From NCBI GenBank assembly GCA_050084515.1, contig CM114271.1:12772001-12836000 (forward strand): a DNA stretch of 64,000 nt, in the 5' to 3' direction. The notes under the pieces were generated by a model. It saw nothing but the letters and a program-made list of their open reading frames with translations, searched no databases and was not told the origin of the DNA. Source of the stretch: Blasia pusilla. Lineage: Eukaryota; Marchantiophyta; Marchantiopsida; Blasiales. Position 1 is the first letter of the stretch, and every line of letters starts with the position of its first letter. Below, one piece after another: positions 1-11,756 of the stretch. The position numbers and the translations under genes were made by a program.

Positions 1-1259
1 GTTGGTGCGACCATACCGCCGGGAGGCCATCAATGTCCTCATTGTCAGGTATCCTCTTTCAGCGTTGGAGTGTGTCATGCATACGTATTTTTCATTGTGT
101 ACGACTTTAGCTCTACGTCCGAGTAGACCAGGCTGGCAGTTCATGTTGGCTCCCATATTCATCCTATTATCAGTGCAATTCAGAGACACATCAAGGAGGA
201 TGTGGCAAAGAAAGTGGCCGAGGTACACAGAAACTCTCCGAGATCAAAGCCCGGAGTGATCAAGTTAACAATAACATTACAAATTTGTGAACAATTGCTT
301 GGAATCCCTGGGCAGGGCGAGATCACGGCTGTTGAGGAGAAACAACTATGGGGAAATCTTGTTGGTCCTAAATACTTACGGAACTTTCTGCGTCAAATAC
401 GAGTACTTGATGGAAAGACGGCCAAAATGACACCATTTCCATAATCAAGGCCAACTCCAGATTTCCATTTATTTAGAGATGGCAATTCATGGGCCAAGGA
501 GGTGAAGGATCGAGGGCTTATGTCTTCAAAATATCAACTACATGGCCGTCCAATGGCCTTGATCTATAAGATCGAGGCCACTCGACGAGGCCAAGATCGA
601 ATGAGGGAAGGGGAAGATCTCTACGGCAGATGAGTAAGCTTTGATATTTGCTACAGAGTGCTGAATGGATGGTTGATCATGGGTGCTCACATTTACAACC
701 ATGTGGAGAAGGGACTCAAAACTATATTTGTCTGTGAGGTAAAAGCAGAAGACGTTGGTAGTTTGAAGATGTGTTGGTTACTCTTATTGGAGGTGGTGAA
801 GGAAAACAAAAGGCCACTTGTGGAAATTTATGGATTCATGGCGGACAATTCACAACCTAGATGGATTGCTATCAAGGAAGGGTTCTGGGGTGGAGAGGTT
901 AAACTAGAGAGGGAAAGGTCGGATGCTTTCCATTGGCAACAGTCTATGACCCGATACACCAAATCTTCCATCAAGGAGAATAAGAGAACAAAGCATGTCA
1001 CTCTACTCCATTGCTCTCAGGACAACAAAACCTTGAAAAAGGCCATGGAGTGCCAAGAAGAACTTTATGGAAGGTGGAGGAAGCATGCAATTGAGGGGAA
1101 GTACAAAGAGTTGTGCTCTTGGCTCAGTGGGTGGACTGTACGAATGAGACATGTTGAGAATTTTTTGAAAAGCTCATGTTTCGAGCTAATGTTGAAAATT
1201 GTTTGAAAAGATGTAGCTAAAGTTGAGAAGCGTGGGAACTATAGGGATTTCAAACCGTA

Positions 1260-2077
1260 GAAACCAAACAACCCGTCGGATACGATTGGTTGTCTAAGTG
1301 TGCAACCCGTCAAAAACGGACACGTTGCATCAAGAATGTTTGTGCAACCCGATGGAACTTGACTAGTTGCATGAGTGTCACACCCGTCGGAGCCCGACAG
1401 GATGCATGAGGAATGTTTGTGCAACCCGTCAAAACCCGACTAGTTGTATGGATGTGCAACCCATCCAAACCCGGCGGGTTGCAAGTTGCATGTATACAAG
1501 GCTTGCAAATAGTTTGATCCGCATGGGTTGCAAGCCGCAAGGCTGAGATTTAACTCGCTCCGCAGCCCATCAGAATCTGACAAGTTGCGTCTGTCTGCAA
1601 CCTGTCGGATTCTGACTAGTGCGTTTGTATCCGAATCCTCACATTTAGACAGGTTGCGGCTGTCTCCAACTCCTCGCATCTAGACACGTTGCATCAATGC
1701 AAGTTAATTGGAACCCGTCGAATTCCGACAAGTTGCAAAGCTTCGTGTGTGGACACTTCTTGCAAGCCAACGGAATCTGACAGGTTGCACAAGGATTTTT
1801 GAGACCAGACCGGCCTGCTTCTCACAACCCGTCTAATTTCAACGAATTTTAGTAGCAGGTTCCTGGGTGTTGGGTTGCAATAAGAGGTTATTGGGACATT
1901 TCAGGGATGCCTACAACTTGTAACCCGTCTAAATCCAACGGGTTGCATTAGGTGGTTCCTGGGTGCTGAAACACGTCAAAAAATGGCGGGTTGCACAATC
2001 ATTCGTGGGATGCCTCGGATTTTTTCTTCGCTTATAAAGCTATATTCGTTCCTTTTTCAGATTTCCGTCGTTGCAGG
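1260..2077. repeat. Palindrome-rich intron of the outer transposase gene
   Basis: More than a dozen degenerate copies of CAACCCGTC...GACGGGTTG half-sites and imperfect palindromes fill this stretch between the transposase core and the next coding block. The matching part of the minus-strand copy (4562-4063) has clear splice sites, so this is read as an intron. No coding potential is conserved across it. Confidence 0.65.
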
Positions 2078-2429
2078 GATTGAACATTCATGGAAATGGC
2101 CTGTGCCCTAACACAAGTGGAGCACAGAATGTTCATTCCTCTTGGAGGTCATGACAAGCATGCCAAAGAATTTCACTTGTGGAGGCATGCCAACAAGACC
2201 ATGCAAGAGCAATGCTACGGTCTGCACCATCCCATATCTTCCTCACAAAAGGCATAACTAAAGGAAAGGGGCCTTCGATTTACAAGCTCTATGTCAGGGC
2301 GACTGTAAGATCCGGTGATGAGAAACTCTATGTGGAAGCCTTCAATCGGTGCGTAGTAGGAACTTCCCTCGAGCAAGACGTACACATTGGTGGGGATATT
2401 CGTGGGCGTGTTTCAAGACGTTCCATACA

Positions 2430-2437
2430 GATGGTGG
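2430..2437 (+). repeat. Left 8-bp target duplication, GATGGTGG
   Basis: GATGGTGG ends the left part of the outer transposase gene and is found again at 14584-14591, where the gene resumes. The uninterrupted minus-strand copy has this motif once (about 3724-3735 on the + strand as its complement). This is the size expected for a MULE target-site duplication (8-9 bp). Confidence 0.6.
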
Positions 2438-2653
2438 AGGTGCGGTAAGAGGAGAGGAAGAGAGGAAGAGAGGAGAGAGGAGAGAGGAAACTACCCTCAA
2501 CCAAAAGAGATACTTTTTTTTTAAGAGAGATTCCTGTGATTTGAAGAGAGTTTCCGTTGGGTGGAAGAGAGGAAAATTTTTGTGTGATTTTTTTTGCACT
2601 TTTCTGCTCAGTTCTTAAGCACTTCCACAATTTTTTTTTTCTTCCACATTTTG

Positions 2654-2680
2654 GCAACCCCTCTGAGTCCGACGAGTTGC
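2654..2680. repeat. Isolated palindrome copy in the transposase 3' flank
   Basis: The arms GCAACCCCTCTGA and TCCGACGAGTTGC flank one base, a slightly mismatched copy of the window-wide palindrome. The equivalent place in the outer copy (about 15908-15936) has a degenerate one, so the site predates the split of the two copies. Confidence 0.6.
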
Positions 2681-2856
2681 AAATTGCACAAAATTTAGAA
2701 ACTGAAAAATCAGTGGAATCATAAGTGCGGAACCAATCACTTTTTCCATCCAAGGTCTGAAAAAGTCTATCATTTTCACTTGGCTGAATAGAGTTTAAGC
2801 TCAAAGTGAAGGTTCTGGAAAAATGAAAGTACAATCTAAAACCTCATTTTGCTTCC

Positions 2857-5800
2857 TCAAAGTGGTTTGTTTAAAATACTTTGCACTTCTTTGAAGGACA
2901 GAACTGGTTGGTGGATTCCTACTCCTACCTCCGACTTTCTTAAAACTACAAGCAACACATAGTACATGTGCTTACAAGGGAAATACCTTTTGCCTCTTGT
3001 CTCTCTTTGGACAAAGTCAGCACATGAACATGTGGGAAAGCAACAGATGTGCACCACATACACCCATGTGACACTTGAATTTACAGTGTTGTTCGTGAAC
3101 CAATACATCCTTCCTATTCCATTGCCACTGTGGACATCTTTTGTGGCGATGATCTCCATTTTTGCCTCTCAAGCTGATGCAATTCGCTTTGCTCTCTCCA
3201 CCGTTGGCAGCCTGATAAGACTTGCGGAAAGCACAAGATTCATTTGGGCAGAAGAAGAACTTCAATTGATCCCCAGTCCTTGTGAAACGATCAAAGGTTG
3301 TGAGTCCCCAAAACCGAGGCAGTCGTCATCCAGTCCTTGTACAGTTCTTATTTAGGAAAGTTCCGCATACTCTCCTAATGCCATCAGATCCTTCCCTGCA
3401 AGTGGATCCACGTCCAGGGTTGCTCCAAATATATGCCACCATTTCAGATTGCAATCCACCTCCATGAACAGAATCCCATATTGTTGAGCCACCCCAGCGA
3501 TCGGATGTTGCGAACTTCCAGGAACGGAGGGCTTTTGAAATAAAACATTCATTGATTTTGGAGATGTAACTCCATCACAGATTTGGGAGCAATCCAGGGT
3601 CCCCGAATACTTGGGTGGCGCAATTTCCTCATCAAAATCAATCACCAGATTCGTTCCTCGATGCTGCCTCTTCACCTGCCTGAAGTCAAGATACTTATCT
3701 CGTCTCCACTAGTCTCGTTCGGACTACTCTACCACCATCTGTATGGGACGTCTTGAAACGTCTTGCTCGAGGGGAGTTCCTGCTACGCATCGATTGAAGG
3801 CTTCCACATAGAGTTTCTCATGACTCGATCTCACAGCCACCATGACATAGAGCTCGTAGATCGAAGGCCCCCTTCCTTTTGTTATGCCTTTTGTGAGGAA
3901 GATATGGGATGTTGCAGATTGTAGCATTGCTCTTGCCTGGTCTTGTTGGCATGCCTCCACAAGTGAAATTCTTTGGCATGCTTGTGACAACCTCCACGAG
4001 GAATGAACACTTTCTGCTCCACTTGTGTTGGGGCAAAGGGCATTTTCATGAATGTTCAATCCCTGCAACAACGACACTGTGAGAAGGGAACCAAAATAGC
4101 TCTATGAGCAAAGAAAAAAGCTATTGTCGAAACAACACGGGTTGCAAGTCGGAGGCATCCCATGAATGACTCTGTAACCCGTTGGTTTCTGACGTGTTGC
4201 AACAACCGGGAACCACATGGTACAACCCGTCGGATTTCGACGGGTTGCAAGTAAATTTGGCCATGCGACTTGCAACCCGTCCTTTTCTGACTGGTTGCAC
4301 TCTCAAGCAACCTGTCAACCCGTCTGATTCCGACGGGTTGCAAGTAAATTTGGCCATGCGATTTGCAACCCGTCGGCTTTCGAGTGGTTGCACACTCAGG
4401 AAACCCGTCAATAAGCGACGGGTTGAACACTGAGGGAGGCAACATGTCGCATCCAACAAGTTGTTTGGTTTCTTCGGTTTGAGATCCCTATAGTGCCCAC
4501 CCTTCTCACCTTAAGCTACAACTCTTCAAAAAAAATTCAGCGAGACAAATAAGTGAACTCACCTCCCGCATGAAGTTTCCCCATTGTCTCATTCGTACAG
4601 TCCATCAACTCAACCAAGAGCATAACTCTTTGTACGTCCCCTCAATCGCATGTTTCCTTCACCACCCATGAATTTCTTCTTGGCATTCCATGGCGTGTTT
4701 CAAGGTTTTGTTGTCCTTGCAGCGTTGGAGTAGAGTGACATGCTCCGTCCTCTTATTCTCCTTGATGCAAGATTTGGTATACCGGGTTATAGACTGTTGC
4801 CAATGGAAAGCATCCGACCTTTCCGGTTGAACCTCCCCACCCCAAAACACTTCCCTGATAGCAATCCACCCAGGTTGTGCATTTTCCGCCATGAACCCAT
4901 AAGTTTCCGGAGGTGGCCTTTTTTTTTCCTTTACCACCTCCAATAAGAGTAACCGGCACATCTTCAAATTGCCAACGTCTTCAGCTTTTACTTCACAGAA
5001 AAATATAGTTTTGAGTCCCTTCTCCACATGGTCATAAATATGAGCATCCATTGTCAACCATCCGTTTAGCACTATGTAGCAAATATCAAAGCTTACCCAG
5101 CTACCGTGAAGATCTTCCCCTTCCCTCATTCGATCTATAAGATCGAGGCCACTCGACGGACGTGTCGTTGATATTTTGAAGACATAGGCCCTGGATCCTT
5201 CGCCTCCTTGGCCCATGAACTGCCATCTCTGAATGAATGGAAATCTGGAGTTGGCCTTGATTCTAGCAATGGCATCCATTTCGGCCGTCTTTCCATCCCA
5301 TACCCGTATTTGACGTAGCAAATTCCGGAAGCATTCAGGATTAGCGAGAAATGCGAGATTTTCCCATAGTTGTTTCTCCTCAGCAGCGGTGATCTCGCCC
5401 TGTCCAAGGATTCCAAGAAATTTTTCACAAATTTGTGATGTTGTTGTTAGCTTGATCACTCCGGGCTTTGAACCCGGAGAGTTTTTGAAGACCTCGGCCA
5501 CTTTCTTTGCCACATCCTCCTTGATGTGTCTCTGAATTGCATGGGTCACAAGATGAGTGTGGGAGCCAACATGAACTGCCAGCCTTGTGTACTATGACGT
5601 GGAGCCCAAGTCGTGGACAATGGAAAATATGTATGCAAGACACGCTCCAATGTAGAAAGGGGATGCTTGAAAATAAGGACATCGATGGCCTCTTGGCGGT
5701 ATGGTGGCACCCACCTCATATGGAGTTTCTGCATTCTTGGGGGGGAATTGCGACGTATTGACCCGCCCGTTGCGCTCTATATACATGCATGATGGACTTC

Positions 5801-6599
5801 TATAATCCAAGGCTCCAACGCATTGGCGGCGGGAGACAATCCAAGGACCATCTGGAATTGAAGCACTAGTCCGTTGAAGCCTACACCATCGATGACAATC
5901 AGACTTTCTGTCCATATCCTTCAAGCGTCCTCCATCTTTCTTTTGAGCAAGAGCAGTAAGTGGAGGCAACTAAAAAATACAATTACCATCATACGTGGGC
6001 GGAAACTTGTCGACAAGAATGTGCTTGAACATTTTCAAGGCCAGAGACGATAGCAAACTATTTCTTGATATTCGCAAGAGGAACAAATAGGCAGACAAAG
6101 GGCCTGATTGGTGTTCGACCGATTCAATGAGATTGAAAACATCGGGAATTTCTTCAGGAAGTACAACATTGTAACGAACGTGTGAAGTTGGAGTCGATTC
6201 CGGATCTACTGAGCTAGGAGTTGCAAACGTAGAGCTCAGTGCACTAGGAAATTCTCAACCGTCTACTTGGGAAACAAAGGAATTCAGAGGCAAGCCGTTA
6301 ACTTTGTATTGACCATTTGCTAGAGGTAGGAGATTCCATACTTTATGGTCTGCAATTACAAGTTGGATTGTCTCAGCTATTCTATACTCTGTACCGTCCA
6401 CCCTAACATCCTTGGACACAAAGATGGTTCCAATTTGGAGAAGAAATCGAACTGAGAGAAAATTTTCATCCACAGGTATGAAAGACTCACGAGCTTGCGG
6501 TCGAACGATTTCTGATTGAGGAAGGGCCGCTAGATGACTGCCACAAGTGAGTTTCACATAATTATCCATTCCCAAAAGATTCCACCAGGAGGAGACCAA
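2857..6599 (-). pseudogene. MULE-like transposase with C-terminal SWIM zinc finger (inner copy)
   Basis: Reading down the minus strand: an N-terminal block (6599-5985, one in-frame TGA near 6255); a Cys/His-bearing block (5966-5592); a long open block (5549-4659, 296 codons) with TMDAHIYDHV, 'ETYGFMAENAQPGWIAI' and FHWQQS, taken as the DDE transposase core; a 500-bp intron (GTGAGT at 4562 to TTGCAG at 4063); a block at 4062-3724; a block at 3675-3352; and a SWIM finger near 3070-2990, read CSCADF...FPCKHM (C-x-C...C-x-H). The SWIM stretch ends at 2857. Stops and frame changes between blocks may be further introns or decay. The residue expected to be the second catalytic Asp is Glu (MAEN), while the outer copy keeps MADN. 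MULE transposases excise and reinsert the element through terminal repeats. Probably inactive as written. Confidence 0.6.
4063..4562 (-). repeat. Transposase intron filled with palindromes
   Basis: The donor GTGAGT (4562) and acceptor TTGCAG (4063) bound this stretch on the minus strand. It holds clear palindromes at 4223-4247 (CAACCCGTCG / CGACGGGTTG arms) and 4316-4340, plus several half-sites at 4140-4450. The flanking coding blocks align with the outer copy. Confidence 0.7.
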
Positions 6600-7090
6600 G
6601 AATAAGAATTAGGATAAGAATGGGTATGGGAATGAGAATGAGAATGAGAATGTTCAATTTATAGTGAATAGGGACTCAGATTCTCCTGACAAAATTTGAC
6701 TGAAAAGATGAAGATTGGTAGGTGAGATTGTTTGACATGATGGATTCAATTCTGTTGCAACCTGTCGGAGTCCGATGGGTTGCAAAATTTGGGAATCACA
6801 GACGTGGGTTACGAAGCACCCAATTCCGTTTTTTGTTTCCGTGTGCCAATGCAAATTGGAAGCCGTCAGAGTTCGTTGGGTTGGGACCCCCTTCATGCCG
6901 ACCAATGCTCTTTTGAGACGATTTTGCTAGCATCAAGCACAAGACATCGCTTGCATTTGCTAAGGTAACTAATCGCTGGGGACTATTACGGGATTGTCCA
7001 ACTCAAGGTAGACCTTGTGACCCGTCGGATTGCAAGAGGTTTCGTGGGAACTATCCGTTGTCGCATTGTTACCCGAGGAATAGAAAAGAG

Positions 7091-7440
7091 TGCAACCTAT
7101 CTGTAACCGACGAGTTGCCCAAGTACCTTGCCTATTACCCCAAGATGAGGGAAGCGTGCAACCTGTCGACCTCTGACGGGTTGCGCAAGTGCCTCGCCTC
7201 GTAACGCTTACATGAAGGAAGCGTGCGACCCGTCGGCCTCCGACGAGTTGCGCAGGTACCCCGCCTTGTTATCCCAAGACGAGGGAAGGGTACAACCCGT
7301 CGGTCTTCGACGGGTTGCGCGGGTACCTTGCGTTCTTCGCCCAAGACGGCAGAGGCGCGCAACCTGTCAGACTCCGACGGGTTGCTAAGACAGCTCGGCT
7401 AGGAGGGATGCCTCCAACCCGTCAAAGACCGTCGGGTTGG
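7091..7440. repeat. 67-bp tandem array, one palindrome per unit
   Basis: Units start at about 7091, 7157, 7224, 7291 and 7358, a period of 66-67 bp, followed by a last diverged copy to 7440. Each unit opens with a palindrome of the GCAACCCGTCGG...CCGACGGGTTGC type. The best is 7293-7317. The spacer runs 'GCGCAAGTGCCTCGCC' and ends AGGGAAGCG. It lies about 90 bp upstream of the TATA box of the following gene. Confidence 0.85.
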
Positions 7441-7529
7441 TGGTTTTCACGTACAGACCTCCATAACAGCCGACACGTCATCGTCGGAACGACGGTGCGA
7501 CCCAACGGTCAGCCCAACGACTCGAAAAG

Positions 7530-7538
7530 TATAAATAG
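7530..7538 (+). promoter_or_regulatory. TATA box, TATAAATAG
   Basis: A good plant TATA box 90 bp after the palindrome array and about 220 bp before the first ATG of the ParB/methyltransferase-like gene. A transcription start near 7560-7570 would fit, by rule of thumb only. Confidence 0.55.
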
Positions 7539-7627
7539 GCTAGGGTTCGCTCATTTCAGGTTTTTCGTTTCGCGATCTCGATTGCTCTTCAGCGCAGCAG
7601 CGGACCAGATACCAATGGGCGCCTTAC

Positions 7628-7731
7628 ACAACGACTCATCGCGAGACTCATCCCAAGACGATTCAAGCGACTCATCAAGGTGACTCATCAAGGCAACTCA
7701 TCCGAGTGACTCATCAACGCGACTCATCATG
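7628..7731 (+). repeat. Iterated (G)ACTCATC leader repeat
   Basis: ACTCATC occurs at least six times in about 100 bp, spaced roughly 11-17 bp, some as TGACTCATC. TGACTCA is the classical bZIP (GCN4/AP-1-like) site. The stretch lies in the presumed 5' leader of the methyltransferase-like gene. It could be a regulatory array or simply a young tandem repeat. Confidence 0.6.
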
Positions 7732-9082
7732 CACAGAAAGTAATTTCGTTGTCGAGGAGGTGGCATTTTTCGGGAATAATGACGAGGAAAAAAAGTCAGG
7801 CAAGCAAGGCTGGGAGCTTCACTCCCAAGTCTAGGACTCGTGCGTCACCATCTCTAGGGCCTCATTCGGCCAATGAGATAAGGCAGCAAGAGATCAAGGA
7901 GCGCGAAAGGGAAGCGGAGATGCACAGGTAGGATCTTCTTGCAAAATGTGTTAAGGAGACGATTGAAAAACAAAACGCAGAGGCCAAGGCATCGCAGGCC
8001 TTGAAGAAAAGGATCTCCGAGGAGAAGCATGAAAAGAAGCGTGTGGACGTGTTGGTGAGGAGAGCGAAATTGACAAAATCTTGAAAGGAAAAAGGATGCC
8101 ATTGAAGAAAGCCCGCCCATCCAACCAAAACTGTTGAGATGCAGGAAATGTCTTCGATGAAGTCCGGGGAAACAATCAATATAAAATCGGCTAAGGAAAC
8201 GGGCAAAGTTCAAGTGACGAATGATGAGGTCATGAGGACCGCCTGCGTGGAGATGGTGGACATCTCTGAAGAAGCAGGAGAGCAATCTTCCTCGTCTCTT
8301 AGCCCCGGGGAAGAAATCGACCTCTATCAGATAGACGAGTTTCCACTGGACTTGCCAACTACTGTCCCAGAGCAATTGGCAGGCCAAGACACCAACCCAA
8401 TCTTCGAGCGGGTAAGATACGATCTTTGTTCTTTGAGTTATGTGAAGGCCCATGTTGCAATTCATTGGCAATTGAGTGTAGTTTATTGACCTTATCCCCG
8501 TTGTGATAGGTGGTAAAGTAGATGGCAATGATGGAGGGCCAAAACGCCCCGAGAATTCCACTTTTCCAATTGTAGACAATGGAGTACGTTTGCAAAATTC
8601 AATCTGACGAGGATATTGCGAAGCTGAAATAATCAGCAGCGACAACATCCTACGTTGATAGCTTCCCTACGTTCTATGTTCAGCATTACGATGAACATGG
8701 AACCCAAACGCTAGGTACGGAGGAGGACTTGGAAGCTCTCGAAACATTCTGGAGGATGAGAGATCAGGAATTCATAAGGGCGATTGAGGGGACGGAATTC
8801 AACTGGATGCGGAATCTGTATTTCTTCATCTGGGATGGAAACCACAAGTTCATGGCGTGGACCCAGTTTGCAGAGGAGCGCCAAAACTCATTGGAGGCGC
8901 ATTTCTGCGTGAAGGCAGTAGTGCTACATCCATACCCTCATCACATGGCGACGGTGGAGATGGCCATGTATACCATGAACACGGCTCCACCAACTCTCCT
9001 TTTCCTTTATTTTGATTGCTGCAAACCGTCGGACTCTGACGAGTTGTTTAACTAATGGTAACAAAACATCAGATGCCTTAAA

Positions 9083-9369
9083 GCAACTCGTCAAAGTCCG
9101 ACGAGTTGCTTGACTGGCTGCAATTTTTAGGATGTTTTAGGCTGAAAGCAACTCGTCGGAGTCCGACGAGTTGCTCGACTGGCCGCTGTTTTTATGATAT
9201 TTTTGGCCGAAAGCAACTCGTCCAAGTCCGACGAGTTGCTCGACTGGCCGCTGTTTTTAGGATGTTTTTGGCCGAAAGCAACTCCTCGGAGTCCAACGAG
9301 TTGCTCGACTAGTCGCTATTTTTAAGATGTTTTTGGCCGAAAGCAACTCGTCGGACTCCGACGGGTTGC
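9083..9369. repeat. 65-bp tandem array, one palindrome per unit
   Basis: Units start at exactly 9083, 9148, 9213, 9278 and 9343. Each opens with GCAACTCGTC..., a palindrome; the copy at 9148-9174 is perfect, with 13-nt arms GCAACTCGTCGGA and their complement around a single G. The spacer (TCGACTGGCCGCTGTTTTTA...) is unrelated to that of the 7.1-kb array. It lies in a gap between coding blocks of the methyltransferase-like gene, so probably an intron. Confidence 0.9.
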
Positions 9370-9447
9370 ATTCGTTGGCACGAGAAGGTGATCAGAGTAG
9401 GGGCGCTTGATTTTTGGCATCAAATTGCAGCTTTACTTGAAATTGGG

Positions 9448-9670
9448 CAACGTGTCGGACTTCGACGGGTTGACATGTTCACTTTTCCCGTGGAGACCAC
9501 TCTTTGAATACAAATTATCTGACAACCTTTCAGAGTCCAACGAGTTGAAACAAGGCAATCACAAATCTGAATGCAATCCGTCGGACTCCGATGGGTTGCA
9601 AAATTTAGCTCATAGCTACCATTCTGACCATGAGGTGTGACGACGTGTCGGAGTCCAACTGGTTGCAGGA
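9448..9670. repeat. Dispersed palindrome copies after the 65-bp array
   Basis: Single copies stand at 9448-9472 and 9573-9599, with weaker ones near 9530 and 9640. They share only the palindromic core and have different flanks. They lie in the same presumed intron as the array. Confidence 0.75.
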
Positions 9671-11756
9671 ACCCATGTAGCTTGCAAAATTTCTTATATT
9701 GAATTTGGATGTGCAAGATTGTATCCGAGGGGAATGTCACCCACCATTGGATACAGGATTGCGATCAGGGGAAGAAAGTGCTAACGATGCACCCGAAAGA
9801 GTACAAGGGGTTCTTGGGCAACGCCCTTGTAAATGAGATGCTGGCAAAGGGGGCTCAAATAAAAAAAAGACTTGGGCAAATAAATTTATTTCCCAAGATG
9901 CAGCTGTGACAATCCTTTGCTGGTCAAAGATACAGACGGCCAAGAAGAGCGCTTCATTGGGGTCGGAGCGGAGGTAGAAAGTGTATGTATCTGAGCGTGC
10001 TAAGTTCATCCAAGCTGCAGTATCTGCAACTACGAAGTACACTGCAAGAAAGATCCAGGGCTACATCGCCATTCTCAACCCCGAACTTGGCCTCGATTTC
10101 TACAAGGAGCTCAAGGCGATAATCAAGCGCCAGCGGAAGAGAGATGAAGATCCGTAGGGTCCGATTGGGGAGAAAGTGTCTCTCGACCGCGTCCATCGAT
10201 TTGCCTCGTCTGGAATTTCGGAATTTAGGAGAATCCGACTGATGAAAATCAGTCTCGAGGGCACAGAGGCCCAAAAGAGGGTGGCACACCATCCTCCGGG
10301 TGTCTCTGATCCAGTGATCTCCCACAGGCTCTGTGAATGGTCATTATGGGACGCGTTGCGGCTTCTCGAGAAGTCTATGCTCGTGGGTCTCCAAGCGAAG
10401 CTAAAAAAAATAGAGGCAGTTCCAAAGGAAGCAAACCTAGAGAGTGCTGAAGATTTTGAACTTTGGATGGATGACATCCAGGACAAGCTCATAAAAAATC
10501 CAGGCTTCATGACGATGTTCAAGGATCACATACTCCCTCATGTGGACCTGATGAAGAAATAGAGGCAAAGAAAAGGGATTTCGCAAAGAAAAAGTGAGAT
10601 CTTCAGGAGCAGGCGGCCGATGCATCTTGACTAAGAGCTGCCCGACGCATGGTGTTCAGGTACCTTGTCCATTGTAAGAATGCAGGTACGTGGCAAAAAA
10701 TACCGGCAGCCTCCAAATTGTGGGCTTCTCCACCTAATGGAGAGACATTTTCCATGTACGACGTGGAGATGGCTCAAAGCATCTCTGACTGGGAGGTGGA
10801 GAATTGCCCCATCTGGTTGGACTTCAACGACCCTGAGGACATAACCAAGAAAAATCTACGCCTGCTGATGCAGTGGCCGCAGGTAGGGACGACATCCCCA
10901 ATTTCGTGCAGCCTGAAGACTTTTTCGAAGGAGATGGGGAGAAGCAAGCCCTCGAGACAGCGGAGTTGGTGTCCAAGGTCGTCACCGCCAAGGACAAATC
11001 TACATCGGGTCTCAAAGCCAAGGCGAGGGGATCGAAGAATTCCGAGGCCAAGTCTTCCCAAAAAGAGGCTGAAAATTCAAGGCGAGAGGAAAAATTGTCC
11101 GGGCAAGTGGGGAGAGAGGGTCGGACCAGGTCCTCCGCAAAAAAAACTCCACCAAAGTCTGAGGTAATAGAGACCCCAACAACCCGACTGCAGACTCGGG
11201 AGAAGCGGAAGTGAGAGGCACCAGGTTTGTCCCAAGGAGTAGACAAGGATGTGGAATACACTCCATCATCCTTGGGAAGACATAGAGAAACAACGACCCG
11301 GACAAGCATCATCATTCACTGAACGAATCTTATGGATGAGTTGCAAAGTTTCAATTCCCAAGCGTTGACACCCGCCATCGACAAATTGACAATGCTGGGA
11401 CGTAAGCTTCAACGAAACGGGCACGCTCCCAGGACGGTCCATGGGGAGGTTGAGGAGGTGGCGGTGGATCTCCTCGTCGCTGATTTGCCCTTGGGATTGC
11501 GCTTGTGGGACGAGAATCCGTCCGACGGTGTCCTAGACTGGAATGTCACTCTTTCTTATGACCAGATCCCGCTCCTGATTTCCTTTGAAAACACTTATCT
11601 CAGTGACACGGGCTATTTTTTGGTCTTGACAGGAGGGAGCAAGGATGAGCTCTTCAACCTACAGTGCGTCAAGAGGTTGCTGAAGTGGAGGACGGCGCAA
11701 TCGTGGGTCATCAAGAACAAGTACCCACTCCGATCCGCGACGAGTCAAATCCGGGT

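Larger units (their letters stand above)
1..2437 (+). pseudogene. Outer MULE-like transposase gene, 5' portion (interrupted)
   Basis: This is the same gene as the minus-strand copy at 6599-2857, in the opposite orientation. It is cut by the window edge on the left and by an insertion at 2437/2438 on the right. The readable parts are a zinc-ligand-like N-terminal stretch (1-120), a helical stretch (about 180-440) and a transposase core (about 650-1200) with the motifs 'GFMADNSQPRWIAIKEGF' and 'FHWQQS'. Stops and frameshifts break it, for example at 444 and 1206. The core motif that reads TMDAHIY in the other copy is IMGAHIY here, so a candidate first catalytic Asp is gone. A palindrome-rich intron ends near 2077 (TTGCAG before GGATTGAACATT). 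The family call, Mutator-like with SWIM finger, rests on motif memory. The gene resumes at 14584. Confidence 0.6.
6600..7748. promoter_or_regulatory. Divergent intergenic region between transposase and ParB/methyltransferase-like gene
   Basis: This 1.1-kb gap separates two genes transcribed away from each other, so it should contain both promoters. It begins with a GAATGA-type short repeat (6601-6655), then palindromes at 6758-6782 and a diverged one near 6860. A tandem palindrome array follows (7091-7440), then a TATA box (7530) and an iterated GACTCATC leader (7628-7731). No gene is seen in it. Confidence 0.5.

Noticed and set aside
2328-2834. Minus-strand open frame of 168 codons
   Set aside because: It runs across the insertion junction and through purine-rich terminal DNA. 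It is not conserved in the outer copy.
7854-8648. Minus-strand open frame of 264 codons
   Set aside because: It lies opposite the coding N-terminal blocks of the methyltransferase-like gene and has no motif. The plus-strand blocks have the coherent domain order.
7091-9369. CRISPR-like arrays (regular palindromic repeats with spacers)
   Set aside because: The spacers within each array are near-identical, the DNA is plant nuclear, and no cas genes are present. They are ordinary tandem repeats.
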